This document shows positions 12,701 to 23,200 of a DNA stretch of 60,000 nucleotides, in pieces; positions within the stretch are counted from its first letter, which is position 1, and every line of letters starts with the position of its first letter. Below the pieces are notes generated by a model. That model was not told the DNA's origin. It made no database searches and saw only the letters and a program-made list of their open reading frames with translations. A program made the position numbers and the translations under genes. Source of the stretch: Tubiluchus corallicola (lineage: Eukaryota; Priapulida; Priapulimorpha; Priapulimorphida; Tubiluchidae); assembly GCA_030141605.1 (NCBI GenBank), contig JAQGDQ010000234.1, positions 126,001-186,000 of the forward strand, written 5' to 3'.

Positions 12701-13490
12701 AGTAATGCTGCATAAGCTGCACAAAAGGAAAAAAAGTGAATAGATAAGCTAAAGAAATGACGATTACTACTTGTTACATAAGTTACAGTTTGAAAACTTA
12801 TTAATCAACTAGATAATCTATTACTTTAGAAACAACAGAAAGCACTGTATACATTTATACTTGCAGCCTAGTGCAAAAACACTTGCACCTGGAATTTTCA
12901 TTTATGACCACCACAGAATAACAGTGAATTGGAATTTTTAACAATAATGGCAGGTAGTGCCATATGTATTAGTGATAATTTCTATTCATGCCAATAAGTG
13001 AAAGTTTATAAACATTTCCTGTGAGGACTTGGTTTGTTGGCATAATTTCTTTCACCTGTTGGACAAACAAATTGATTGAGTGGTTTACAATAAAATGCTG
13101 TCAACTATAAATTGTTCAGTTATTTACATCAAAAGTTCATTATGAACTCGTTCCAAGATATTTTTTGCCAAATAGTTTAAATGACCAAGTTTTCCACTTT
13201 ACAGTTTATGTGATCGGCCTCATGTGTGATTGTGATACTGTTTTTATCTTATGTTGAAAGTATCTACCACATTAAACTTATATGTACTACGTACTAGCTA
13301 AATGTGTGATGTTCAATGTATGTATAATCATATTCTTTCTGCAGATGACAATTGTCCAATGCACTACGACGATGGAATAAATCCATGGAAAGAAAATCTG
13401 TTTGTGGAATATTTAAGTGGACAACAACATTTGCAGAGAAATTCTGTATTCATTTCATTGCTTATATCTCTTGCCTTATTACTTTGCTGA
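3730..13490 (+). CDS. secreted, Cys-rich DUF7042/7043/7044/7045-type surface protein, probably GPI- or tail-anchored
   Basis: Fourteen exons join in one frame into 616 residues: 3730-3793, 4533-4734, 5160-5221, 5674-5763, 6317-6529, 6791-6897, 7364-7469, 7726-7942, 8316-8434, 8951-9073, 11152-11304, 11907-12013, 12405-12546, 13345-13490. All introns are GT..AG. Residues 1-21 form a signal peptide (MVALRLFVCCAAVLTLFASI). Three related modules follow, each opening with a cysteine and a G-x-W about ten residues later (C34..W44, C148..W156, C291..W301); a fourth, looser unit begins near C414. Many paired cysteines suggest extracellular disulphides. The last 14 residues (VFISLLISLALLLC) are hydrophobic and end at the stop, typical of a GPI signal or a short membrane tail, with S/G candidates for cleavage about 20 residues before. 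The layout resembles uncharacterised invertebrate proteins annotated with DUF7044, DUF7042, DUF7043 and DUF7045; that link is from memory. No enzymatic motif is seen and the function is unknown. Confidence 0.85.
5315..5410. repeat. 48-bp tandem duplication in intron 3
   Basis: Two adjacent 48-bp units starting TCCTATCTTCCTTTAGTGAA differ by a single C/T near the end, which indicates a recent duplication. Each copy contains an internal CTTCCTTTAG that resembles a 3' splice site, but no exon consistent with the gene's phase follows either copy. Confidence 0.85.
7124..7240. mobile_element. fragment of a CAGTCAAACCTC-type MITE
   Basis: The stretch starts CAGTCAAACCTC and continues with text shared with the element at 26367-26550: a GCTAAAAA(G/A)TTGGCATA block, a TTTGGCATTATAATAAGGT block and an ATAGACATTTTGTT block. 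The right terminal repeat is missing, so this copy is truncated. It lies in the intron between exons 6 and 7 of the DUF7042-type gene. Confidence 0.7.
9623..10589. mobile_element. Harbinger-like non-autonomous DNA element in intron 10
   Basis: The left end reads GGCCGAGTTTCCACTGCG and the right end is its near-complement CGCAGTGGAAACGCGGCC; the similarity continues inward through CGCACAGACACAGACTTTT and its inverse. TTA flanks both ends (9620-9622 and 10590-10592), a 3-bp target duplication as in PIF/Harbinger elements. The 967-bp body has no transposase-like reading frame. It sits in the longest intron (9074-11151) of the DUF7042-type gene and largely explains that length. The superfamily is inferred from target size and the GGCC terminus. 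Confidence 0.75.
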
Positions 13491-14804
13491 AAGCTTGGAG
13501 TTTACTGCCCTCTGTCATTTTAAGCTATATTTGTTATATGATATTGTACAGATTGTACAGCACAGTTGTTTTATAAGTACTAATTGTGCCCATTTTGTAG
13601 TTTTGTAACTTAGCTTTTAAAATCATTGTCTTTTAAAATTTTTAATACTTTGCTTTTATTTAGTGTGTAATAATCTGCTTATTTGTACTCAATTCTCATT
13701 TCTCAGTTGTACTTTTAAGGAATCTCAGTCATTATATTAGGTTCGAGGGTAATGGTCGCACTAATTAATAATTTTAGCGCTAATTAAGCCCATTAATTGA
13801 GATAGATGGGTGGTCCCCAGGAAAATTGCTTCTGGTGATTTATCCTGGCATACTACTTCCAGTTACTTGCTTTTAGAGGGATGAAGTATACACTCCATAT
13901 TGTAGTTAAGACACCACTTTTGGTCCCATGCTTAATGTTAGAAGATGAGATAATAAGTAAGTAAGCTTCTGGTTCCTCTACAGCCACCTACATTAAGGTA
14001 AGGCTTTCCTGTTAAGTGTCGGTTTCGTGCTTACAGAATGCTGGTCATTTATCATTTTGAGCGAAACATTGAAGATGTACTGTCGTGCAAGACCAACACT
14101 GCCTGTATGGTAACACACGTTTATCAACTTTTTAATCTTATTACAGCTTATTATTATGAATGTTTTGCAATTTTTATTTTTAAACTTTTGAATGTTTTAA
14201 TATTATTTGTCCTCTCATGTTGGATACAATCTCTTATTATCAATTATCAAGTAAGACTTAAATCTTTTTGTACTAAAAAGTACAGTCTGTGATGTATTTT
14301 TGACTCTGCATAATTATGTATTTGCTTATAAAACTATAGCAGCCAGGTTTAAAAAATCTAACAGTGTAACTGTAATTATAGTAAAGTATTTATAATCCAG
14401 TCCAATTGGAAGAAGGTAAGTGTGTGCACTGTGTCGAATATCTAAGCACCTTTTAATACAGATTATACAGTATAACATAAGAATGCTTTTACTTCCTTGA
14501 AATACTTGAATGGATAAAAACTGAACATTTCTGGCTTATTTGATGCAGCAATCAAAAAGAATCAGATAATATGGAAAATGGAGAATTTATTCTACCACAG
14601 AAGTGTGTGATTAACAAGAGTTCATTGTAAGGTTTAATAATTTACTGTGTGACGTTGTGCTGTTTAATAAGCACTATCAAAATAAAAAAACTGATTTATG
14701 AATATTTTTGCAAAATTGACAGGAATAAAAATCACATTTTTTGTGAACATATTACTGGTACATATATTTACTCGGCATATGTTCATTATGTAAATGCTTC
14801 CACA
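13491..14804. other. 3' UTR and AT-rich spacer after the DUF7042-type gene
   Basis: Downstream of the stop at 13490 no further splice-consistent exon was seen. Short open frames here have no family-like composition. The poly(A) site is not clear; AATAAA-type words occur only far downstream, near 14680. Confidence 0.4.
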
Positions 14805-14915
14805 AACTCAGATCCCTGTGACGTTACGCTCCATAATAAATGGGCCTTGCAGTTTTAAAAAACTGCACGGCATATTAATTTTACTATTGAACGTGATGTC
14901 ACAGGGATCTGAGTT
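14805..14915. repeat. fold-back palindrome of about 111 bp
   Basis: The left arm starts AACTCAGATCCCTGTGACGT and the right arm ends with its near-complement ATGTCACAGGGATCTGAGTT. The centre reads GCAGTTTTAAAAAACTGC, so pairing resumes at the axis, with a few mismatches in the middle of each arm. The extruded form would be a long hairpin. It may be a very short fold-back transposon; no target-site duplication was recognised. Confidence 0.85.
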
Positions 14916-15047
14916 CATTTACAACTTTGGGCAGTGGCTCGATCGCAGGACTCTAAAATGAGATAAAAGAGTAGGTGATATACATGTGGAGTGGAGCTTT
15001 CAGTGACTCTTACTAAATCCCTATTAACTCATTATGCCTGAGAGCTG

Positions 15048-15395
15048 ATTTGCAACTAGAGCATCAAAGGAAACCGCAAGGCAAGTGATTCAATGTTTAG
15101 CTTCCAGAAATTCTTTGGGTAACCAGGTTAATTACAGTGTGCGAGCGCGTAACAGATTCAAAGCAAAACCGCTACGCTAGCGTATTGGCGCATGATAAAC
15201 GTACCTGTTTACAAACAAAACGGTACTTAACATGAATGTTTCTACATATATAATGCGCAAAAGGGAAGTAAAGATGACATAAAAGTAGGAAGGCTGTTTG
15301 GGCATTTACCGATACTTTTTATGTATATTTGAGTAGAAGCGGCCCGTTAAGCCATTGAGTCTATTAACCGTGAGTCTGTTAAGCGGTGACTACTG
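15048..15395. mobile_element. right half of the CAGTAGnCnCC DNA element (truncated copy)
   Basis: This stretch matches the right half of the full element at 23201-24064: both share AAGTGATTnAATGTTTAGCTTCCAGAAA, the block CAGATTCAAAGCAAAACnGCTACGCTAGC, ATGTTTCTACATA-like text and GAGTCTATTAACCG near the right end. It ends ...GCGGTGACTACTG followed by TA. The left half is absent; homology begins near 15048, next to unrelated DNA. Confidence 0.75.
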
Positions 15396-16009
15396 TATTG
15401 CAAAAACAATTATATTCGTAAAGAGCTAAACGTATAAGCAAACAAATTAAAACATTACTTTTGCATAACATCATGACTTTGACACACAGATGAAAAGCAG
15501 CCAGATTATAAGGCATCTGGGTATAATTAAGGTCTTCTAGCGCAATTCCCAAATACGTATTTGCATAGCTTGTGGTCTATAGGTGATGCGGTCACGTGTA
15601 AATAAATGTAAGGAAATAATGTTAAATTAGAAGAGAGAGACTCGATTGAGCCTTGTCATATAATCACATAATAAGATAGCAATAAGTCTTTAATATCAAA
15701 CTATCTCTTATTATATAACAGTTTCGCTCTTGTGTTCTGTTTAAGAAGAATTGTCTTAAAATTGAAAAATTTAAGCAAAAATAAGTACCAACATATCGTT
15801 AGTTTATAATCAAACTCATCACGAGAAATGCATAATTCTACAAGTTTTTTTGTAACAATAAGAGATTGATTTTTTTTTAATTTCATACATACAGACACTT
15901 CAAAAAATTTATTAGCACTATGGTTTCGATTTTTGATACTGAAATTGAAAACATTAAATTTTTACATCTGTTAATTTTTATAAGCAAACACTTCATTATC
16001 AAGACCTTT
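15396..16009. other. AT-rich spacer, nothing recognised
   Basis: Between the truncated DNA element and the LINE remnant no coding exon, tandem repeat or element terminus was recognised. Short open frames are lysine- and asparagine-rich, as expected by chance in AT-rich DNA. Confidence 0.4.
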
Positions 16010-17895
16010 TGACGTACAAGAGACAGGCAAAGCTGACTCAAGCGACAATATAACGTGCTAAACGAAACTTTGAAACCAAACTAGCCTTAAATATCAAAGA
16101 TGATGCACACTCTTTCTGGCGGTATGGTAATGCAGACAGAACTAGTCGTCCTAAGGCTGGTCCACTAACCACTGCTTTCAATGAAACAACATCTGACCCA
16201 GGATTAATGGCAGAAATTCTAAATACCCAGTTCCAGTGTGTTTTTACAGTTGAGAATCTGACAAATTTACCACAAGTACCTAGAAAGGGGATGGAGTTTT
16301 ATGTACTGTTACCATAACTCAGCATGATGTACACAATTGTTACTTGGACTAAGAGCCAATGCATCAGCAGGACCAGACCTAATTCACCCAAAAATACTGA
16401 TTCACTGGTCAAGCCACTGACATTAATCTTCAGAAAGTCTTTAGCTACTGGTGATATTCCCAGTGATTGGAAGTTATCTCACATTAGTCCGATTCATAAA
16501 AAGAGACCTAAAAATAAACCTGGAAACTATAGGCCAGTTGCAATTACCAGTACTGTTGGAAAACTGCTGGAGAGGCATGTCGTCAATGCAATACTTGTCT
16601 ATCAGCAAACTAACAGTTATTTAAAAAGATCTCAACATGGGTTTCTCAAAAACGGTCAGTGACAAGTAATTTACTGGAGCTTTTCGAATATGTATTCTCC
16701 ACATTGGATCATGGTAGTCCTCTTGACTTAGTATACCTAGACCTAGCGAAAGCATTTGACAAAGTCCCACATAGAAGATTACTGCTTAAACTTGAGGCAT
16801 ATGATATTCAAGGACAACTCCAGTTAAAACTGGATAGTAGCATGGTTACGTGACAGATTCCAATATGTCGAAGTTGATCGTTGTCCTTTTTCTACTGTCC
16901 CAGGTTTATCAGGAGTGCCACAAGGAAGTGTCCTCAGACCCCTGTTATTTCTTATCTTTATTGACGAGATGGATGATAATGTAGTTAGTTGGCTACTCAA
17001 ATTAGCTGACGATATCCAAGAAGACTTGCAGCAAATCTGTGCATGGGCTGATAAATGGCAGATAGATTTTAACACACTCGATGGTAAATGCATGGTGATG
17101 CATGTGGGTAATCAGACCAATCCAGCCACATACAGCTTTGGTGATGTCGATTTGCTTATAATCACTAAGGAGGTGGATCTTTGACTGTTAGCAGATAGCA
17201 AACTAAATTTTTGCAGTCATGTCTCTAAGAAAATTACTAAGAGTAACAAAATCCTTGGATTAATTAGTAAAACCATAACTTCCAGAAGAGCTGAGATAAT
17301 TCTCTCTATATAAATCTCTTGTTCGTCCTCATCTTGAATACGTCAGTCAGGTATGGGGGGGGGGGGGGGCTCACTATCTCAAGGACATCCATGCTCTGGA
17401 GCAGGTACAAGCACGAGCTGTGGATATGATCATAGGTCTTGAAGGACTCTCATATTCACAAAAACTGCAAAAATTAGACCTGTATCAACTTTCTGCAAGA
17501 AGACGTAGGGGGAGACTTATTGAAACGCTTGAGATCAATGCAAATCAGTATTTTACACTCAATAGAAGCATTACACGTGGGCATAGTGTTAAGTTGTACA
17601 AGCATATGGTTAATACTGAAAAGTATCGGCATAGTTTTTTACAAGCTGAAGTAATACTGTGGAACTGGAATCATTAGTGAGCGCAAATAATGTAAATAGT
17701 TTTAAACATAAACTTGACTCAGAACTCCATGTGAGAAACCTCCTATTATAATACTAGTCAGTAAAATTAGAAGGAGAGTAAACTAACAACGTACAACTGG
17801 CAAGGGTGTGCTGTGGTTAGCTACTCGGTGGATGAGAAATTGGTGCAAGAGACGGAAATCAGGGTTTACTCACCACGAAGGTGAGTTATTAATGA

Positions 17896-17943
<48 letters not shown>
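16010..17943 (+). pseudogene. degenerate LINE (CR1/L2-like) reverse-transcriptase remnant with an ATT-repeat tail
   Basis: Three reading frames must be stitched to follow the protein, so it is dead. Recognisable blocks in order are: an RT fingers motif GNYRPVAITSTVGKLLERHV (near 16530); a palm block LVYLDLAKAFDKVPHRRLL (near 16720); VPQGSVLRPLLFLIFIDEMD (near 16912); LLKLADD (near 17000) where intact relatives have FADD; a WADKWQIDFN block (near 17045); and a distal LEQVQARAVDMIIG block (near 17395). The ADD motif runs almost directly into QEDLQQIC, so a short internal piece is missing. A run of 15 G at 17355-17369 lies inside the coding remnant. The element ends in (ATT)n at about 17897-17943, a LINE-type 3' tail. 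The clade is inferred from motif style. Confidence 0.85.
17897..17943. repeat. (ATT)n microsatellite at the LINE 3' end
   Basis: About fifteen perfect ATT units close the LINE remnant. Microsatellite-like 3' tails are typical of CR1/L2-type elements and probably derive from the element rather than from an unrelated expansion. Confidence 0.9.
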
Positions 17944-18629
17944 GGTATAATTACATTTATTAACAGGTCTCAGAGTTTGATTGCAGTGATTGGTATTTAG
18001 GTAATATTGTGCCTGATAGAATATCCATGGTGACCAGTCATCTGTATGAAGTGTTAATTCTAGTGAAGAAGAATCCTTGGAGTAAACAAGTTCACATAAG
18101 AAGACTACATTGAATTGAGCATGTACTATGACTAGCCCTGGAATGTCCACTTCCTATAGCATCTCGTAAAGCTCTTAAAAGGACCAAAAAGGTGACAGGG
18201 GTCAGCTACGGGCGTATATATATTATAGATATACTGCAAAAACATTTAGGAAATGCATGTACTACAGCTCTAAATTTGGGGGATGAGATGCATCGTGGTC
18301 TTGGCGCCTGGCGGTAGTCCCGACGTCGACTTGCTGAAAAGAAGTGGTCTTGCGGCAGAACACAAATCATTATACCACATGTCACAAATTTCAGCGCTTC
18401 CTAGCGGTGACCTTATTTCTGCCATTTCACCACTGTCGTTTCATTGTCGTAAGGTTTTTGTGGTGCATTGCACGTTGACTACATTCATTCATTACGTAAG
18501 AGCGTTTTTATTTTACCAAATTGTATTTATTTCTAATGATAGTATTTTACAAGGATTTAAAGATTTTGTCCGATTACCGACGGTAAGAATTAGCTGACTG
18601 AACTCTTGAGGTATAAAAACTTTGAAATA
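17944..18629. other. CREBZF: 5' flank and probable promoter of the CREBZF homologue
   Basis: No splice-consistent coding exon was found upstream of the bZIP frame. A stretch at about 18280-18480 has more G and C than its surroundings and an open frame, but no recognisable protein; a promoter/5' UTR role is more likely. The bZIP frame is open back to 18606, but the first in-frame ATG is at 18630. Confidence 0.4.
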
Positions 18630-19742
18630 ATGTATGAGATTTGTGGTAACTCACAATCAGATTTCTTTTTGGATAGCTATGATGGATGTGGTAACACTTC
18701 AGAATGGTGGGACTGCGTTCCGGGCTTGACATTACGTGGAAACACCAAGCTTCATGAAGACGACATTAATATGCTTCGTGAAGATATTAATATAAATGTT
18801 GGAGAGTTGTTTCCTGAAGTGATGTTAGAGGAAGCAATATCTGATTGCAGTGATTTGTCTCCAATTCCAAATATTGATGATGATCATCAGCTTTATTACT
18901 CTAATGAAGATTCTCCATTATCTACGATTACAGAGGACCGACAAATCGCAGAAGTTTTAAGGGAATATACCATCAAGGAGGAGAAAGAGCTTGTCCACGG
19001 AGGCCCTGACAGGCAGTTTGTCGAATCAGAATTGTTTGTAACTGATGAGGAAAACAAAAGAGGAGGCATTTCTGGCAATTACATACACTTACCAGCATCA
19101 AAACAAACAACTTGCACAAAGTCTGCTAAATGTGGCACTTACAGAAATAAAACATCTGCTGAAAGAAAAAATACCTTTGACATGGAACGTCAAAATTGCT
19201 CCTTCAGAAATGGACTTTCAAAAAATGCGATTGCAGCAAGAGAAAATAGACAGAAGAAAAAGGCTTATGTGCGAAACCTAGAGGAAACGGTCGACAGGCT
19301 AACAAATGTAAATAAAAAGCTTGTACGTTCATTTGGAAAATTGAAGAGCAAAGCTACCCTGTTAGAGACTGAAGTAAAATACTTGAGGAATGTACTTGCC
19401 AATGAGAGTGAATTGGCTGTTTTGCTAAAAAATATTAACAGTACAAAATTGAAATTACAAACGCATTTCAGCATAGAAAGTGGTCATGGTTTGCAGTCTT
19501 CTTTATCAAGTGAAGAAAGCAATAATAATGTTTATCCAAGCTGTGCAGCACACAAGCCTGTCTTGGACAGAAGTAATGCAGTTACAACTTCATCAGGTGG
19601 TGTGTGCCTTCATGTTGACAGTAAAAAAATTAGTCTTGAATTCTGTGCTTTGTGTAGTGAAAAAGCTAGTAGGATTCATCTTGATTCGGTTCATCGCGAT
19701 CATTGCTACGAAGCTTTAGATTCAGATGATTTCTCTGAGTGA
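18630..19742 (+). CDS. CREBZF: CREBZF (Zhangfei)-type bZIP transcription factor, intronless
   Basis: A single uninterrupted frame of 370 residues. The basic region KNAIAARENRQKKK (198-211) has the N-x-A-A-R core of CREB/ATF bZIPs and is followed by a regular leucine zipper, L217, L224, L231, L238, L245 and L252, all at heptad spacing. Straight after it is LAVLL (262-266), an LxxLL co-regulator motif. The C-terminal block GGVCLHVDSKKISLEFCALC (from 323) matches the distinctive tail known in vertebrate CREBZF and is what identifies the family rather than a generic bZIP. DHCY at 357-360 fits the HCF-1-binding motif (D/E)HxY. The N-terminal half is acidic, as in an activation domain. In vertebrates CREBZF acts in the nucleus as a poor homodimer and a partner of other bZIPs, HCF-1 and nuclear receptors. 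Intron absence contrasts with all neighbours. AATAAA at 20287-20292 fits its 3' end. Confidence 0.93.
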   Translation: MYEICGNSQSDFFLDSYDGCGNTSEWWDCVPGLTLRGNTKLHEDDINMLREDININVGELFPEVMLEEAISDCSDLSPIPNIDDDHQLYYSNEDSPLSTITEDRQIAEVLREYTIKEEKELVHGGPDRQFVESELFVTDEENKRGGISGNYIHLPASKQTTCTKSAKCGTYRNKTSAERKNTFDMERQNCSFRNGLSKNAIAARENRQKKKAYVRNLEETVDRLTNVNKKLVRSFGKLKSKATLLETEVKYLRNVLANESELAVLLKNINSTKLKLQTHFSIESGHGLQSSLSSEESNNNVYPSCAAHKPVLDRSNAVTTSSGGVCLHVDSKKISLEFCALCSEKASRIHLDSVHRDHCYEALDSDDFSE

Positions 19743-20286
19743 CACAGCCTCACATTGTTGGACTCATTAATGAAGCAAAAAGCTGACTGTTGATAAAAAG
19801 TTCCATGAACATTACTTCATTCTGTACATGGAGGATTGCAAATGGTCGGTATTTTCTTTTGTGTATATAGAAAAGTTTGTTTGTTATAGATTTGACTGAC
19901 ATATAATGCCTGTTTACTGTAAGTTGGTTAGTTAAAATTTTTGCTTGTCAAAGCACAATTTTTTATGTTAAAATAGCATGAAACAAAAATGCATAGAGTG
20001 GCACCATCGACATTCGCTCCTACAAACTTAATTTCGATACAACCATTTATGCAGTGCCTGTAAAAAGCTACCGTTTATATCATAATGTATCACATATCTT
20101 CTAGTATTCGATGATTGTTTTAGGTTTGAACTTTGTGAATGCAGAATTGGTTCCATGCTGTGGAAAGCTGAGGTTTCATCAACGGTGTAGTATACTGAAA
20201 ATGGTCTGTGTAGATTATAGCTTATGTAATTTCACAGTTCACAGCATTTTAAAATGTAAATTAAATGATCATAATACCATGATCAT

Positions 20287-20292
20287 AATAAA
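20287..20292 (+). promoter_or_regulatory. poly(A) signal of the CREBZF homologue
   Basis: AATAAA about 545 bp after the stop at 19742. The interval is AT-rich without an open frame of note, consistent with a 3' UTR of about 19743-20310. Confidence 0.5.
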
Positions 20293-23200
20293 GTGACTAT
20301 AATACCATGTGTGTCTATATATTTTTATTTCGTATTTGATATTTATGTCTGTCATGTTATTTAGGATAATTTATAACTTTCTTTCTCTTTTTCAGTGAAT
20401 CCATTGATATTTAATAGTATTTTGTTGACTATATACTTCTTGTGGAGGTATTTTTCTTTTCCTTTTTCCATTTCAGGCATTTGATGTATGAAAGTCATGA
20501 TCCTGGAAAATCTTGGTTAGTATTTTCATTTGCTTGATAACGATTATAGTAGTGCTACAAGTGCACAGGTAGAGATATGAAGGCTAAAGGTGACAGTTCT
20601 ATTCAAAGAACTAACATTACATTGTTTTCAAAAAAAATAATTAAAAATCACTGGTATCAAAGTTTTAAATTGCTGCAAACATTGATTTCCTGCAATTGTG
20701 AAAAGTGGTTGGATTTTATCTATTTCAGCTTGTTATTTATCATATATCAAGTTGTGTTTAGAAAAAAATTAAGTGCCCTTGTTTAGAAAGTTCAAATTTG
20801 CCTAACAGATTGCTATTTTCATTAAACAAGCTCTATAGCCAACTTACTAGTCACTTATCCAGTAAAAAAGTTATTTTTTTAAATATTTCTTCTGGACTCT
20901 ATAATTAATTGCTTTTGCAATTAATGTAGATATAAAAAATTTATGTGTCATTTTCATGCTATTTTTTCAAGTAGGCACCTCTTTCATTTTTTATGGGCTT
21001 GTCAAATACTTACTGCAACTAGATTTTATACGCATAACATATATAAATGTGGTGTGGCATTTAGAAATCATCTAAAGTTGCTCGTGAATGTAAATATACT
21101 AACTTTATAGACTGATTTTCATAATAAATTGTGCAAAAGTATTATTCTGAAATTAAGACATCAGTCATGTGTGAACTAAATGTTTTTCTGTGAAATTTTC
21201 TGCTAACTTTAGCTTCCTTCCGGATGTCACATCATATACACTTATCATATTATAGTACAGTGAACGAAATTATTTTTAAGGTTAAAGTCGCACAGTTATA
21301 CAACCCAGGGTTAGCCTATGTGTTCTGTAAGTATTATTTTTGTTTTGGTTGATGTAAATACAGTTAACAGAGAGAAGTTGTTGAAGCATGTCAAAAAAAA
21401 TCTAAAAAATGTGTAACCTGATCGTATGTTGAAATTAGTGATGTGTAATAATTTTCTTGTTTCTATCGATGTTTAAGAGATTTTGGCTTGAAACTTGTCT
21501 AAGAATTTGCATGACTATTAATAAGTACGATTTACCCATACTTGATTTTAATACGTGATGACAGACTGTTGTAAAATTGAAAGTTTTATATGTAAAGGTA
21601 AATCTTACAAAAATAATCTGACATTTTCATTGTAACTTTTGTGTCAAATTATGAAAAAATAAAATTATATAACTATAAATTCATCATTTTCACTGCTACG
21701 TTGAACTTGTGTTTAATATTTGAAAAATTTGACCTGCCTAGATTCCAAATTTAAAAATTTACATTTATAGAAATTACTTCCAAAAATTTGACTGTTATTT
21801 ATTTACACAGAACTGGTTGCTTACGTATGCCGCAAAACATCTTGTACAACATGAAACAAGTCATTTCATTAGCTACATATTTACATGCTGCCATTTATAT
21901 AATGTATGATCCGTGCACGCTTCTTGGAATATGTCTATAGTATACATAAAACGCAGATATTTTATTTCTTCGTCTAGTGTCAGAGCTGCGTGATAATATA
22001 ACTCCGTAGAGCCGCATATTCATGCAATCATTAAATTTCTCGGTGGATGTACCATTTGCTTATGTAGTTATTTATTGAAGGTTTCAGAGCTAAATATTAA
22101 GAACTGTAAATTAATGTTTTAAGACAGGCAAACTATTGTTTACTTTGTAGTTTGCACTAATTAATATACTTTAAAATAACTACTAATTATTGATTGTTTG
22201 TTTTGAATAATTTTTCACCACTTGTTTTGCATAATTTATTAGCAAATGCTGAGCAATGATGACAGTTAAACACCTAATGCACTGCAGCTCAGAATAGGAC
22301 CACCCATTTATAGGAACACACCCACTGCATTGCAGCTCAGAATAGGACCATAAAGAGCATTCAGCAGTAAAATTTAATGTGCAATGCTACATGTCAGTCT
22401 CGGTTCACCTATCTCACTACTCGTTCTGCAATCAGATTAGCATTTATATACGTGCGTGTTTAAAAGTAATGTTAACATGCTTGTTAATGTAAAGAGATCG
22501 TTCTGAGATAGCAACTGGCAGGATAGCAGGCAGAAATATAGAATCTACTTCACTTTAACCTGGAAAAGCCACCCAGAGCTGATTCTAAAGTGTTAATTTT
22601 CTCCAAAAACAATGAACTGAACACAACAATTAGTCCAGTGTTTTCTCAGATATAGCAGTGGGTTATCTCTTGGGAAGGCAGGTGCATAAACAGCTACTAC
22701 TGTGATTACATTTTTAAGGCACAGTATTTTTCCCCAAAGCAATGATTTTTCGAATCACAACAGTGCCTGTAGACAACGTTTATACCTTTTTGAGATAAGC
22801 AGAGCAAAATTAACGTGTTTTACAAAAATTATTCCCCTAAAATATACCGCATTTACAGAAATATACAGAACCACATTATGGAGTCTACTAGGCATTTTGA
22901 TGAAGAAATCTGACTGCTTTGATACAAATTATTTTTGTTTAAAATAGAAATTTATTGTAATAAATAATTTTGTGCAAATACAAATGAAAAAGCAACAGCA
23001 TAACAAAAGTTTAGCAATTAAGTAAAAATCTAAAATCCCGGAATGACATAAATGCATACTCCGAAATGCCTAAATACAAAATATAAGAGCCGCGATAGGT
23101 TAGCTTAGATTAATAGAAGTGTAGATGCTATGATAACTGTATTATGTAAGTACATTTTATATACAATTGAACAGTTCTTGTTAAAATCGATGTTATACTA
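20293..23200. other. 2.9 kb AT-rich intergenic stretch
   Basis: No coding exon, element terminus or RNA gene was recognised. One small feature is a near-repeat at about 22270-22350, where CTGCAGCTCAGAATAGGACC-like text occurs twice about 45 bp apart (GCACTGCAGCTCAGAATAGG and GCATTGCAGCTCAGAATAGG). Confidence 0.4.

Noticed and set aside
18283-18597. 104-residue open frame upstream of the bZIP gene
   Set aside because: No recognisable motif, no splice link in frame to the bZIP protein; more likely promoter/5' UTR.
19265-19474. Open frame antisense to the bZIP region
   Set aside because: Shadow of the highly charged coding strand; no independent support.
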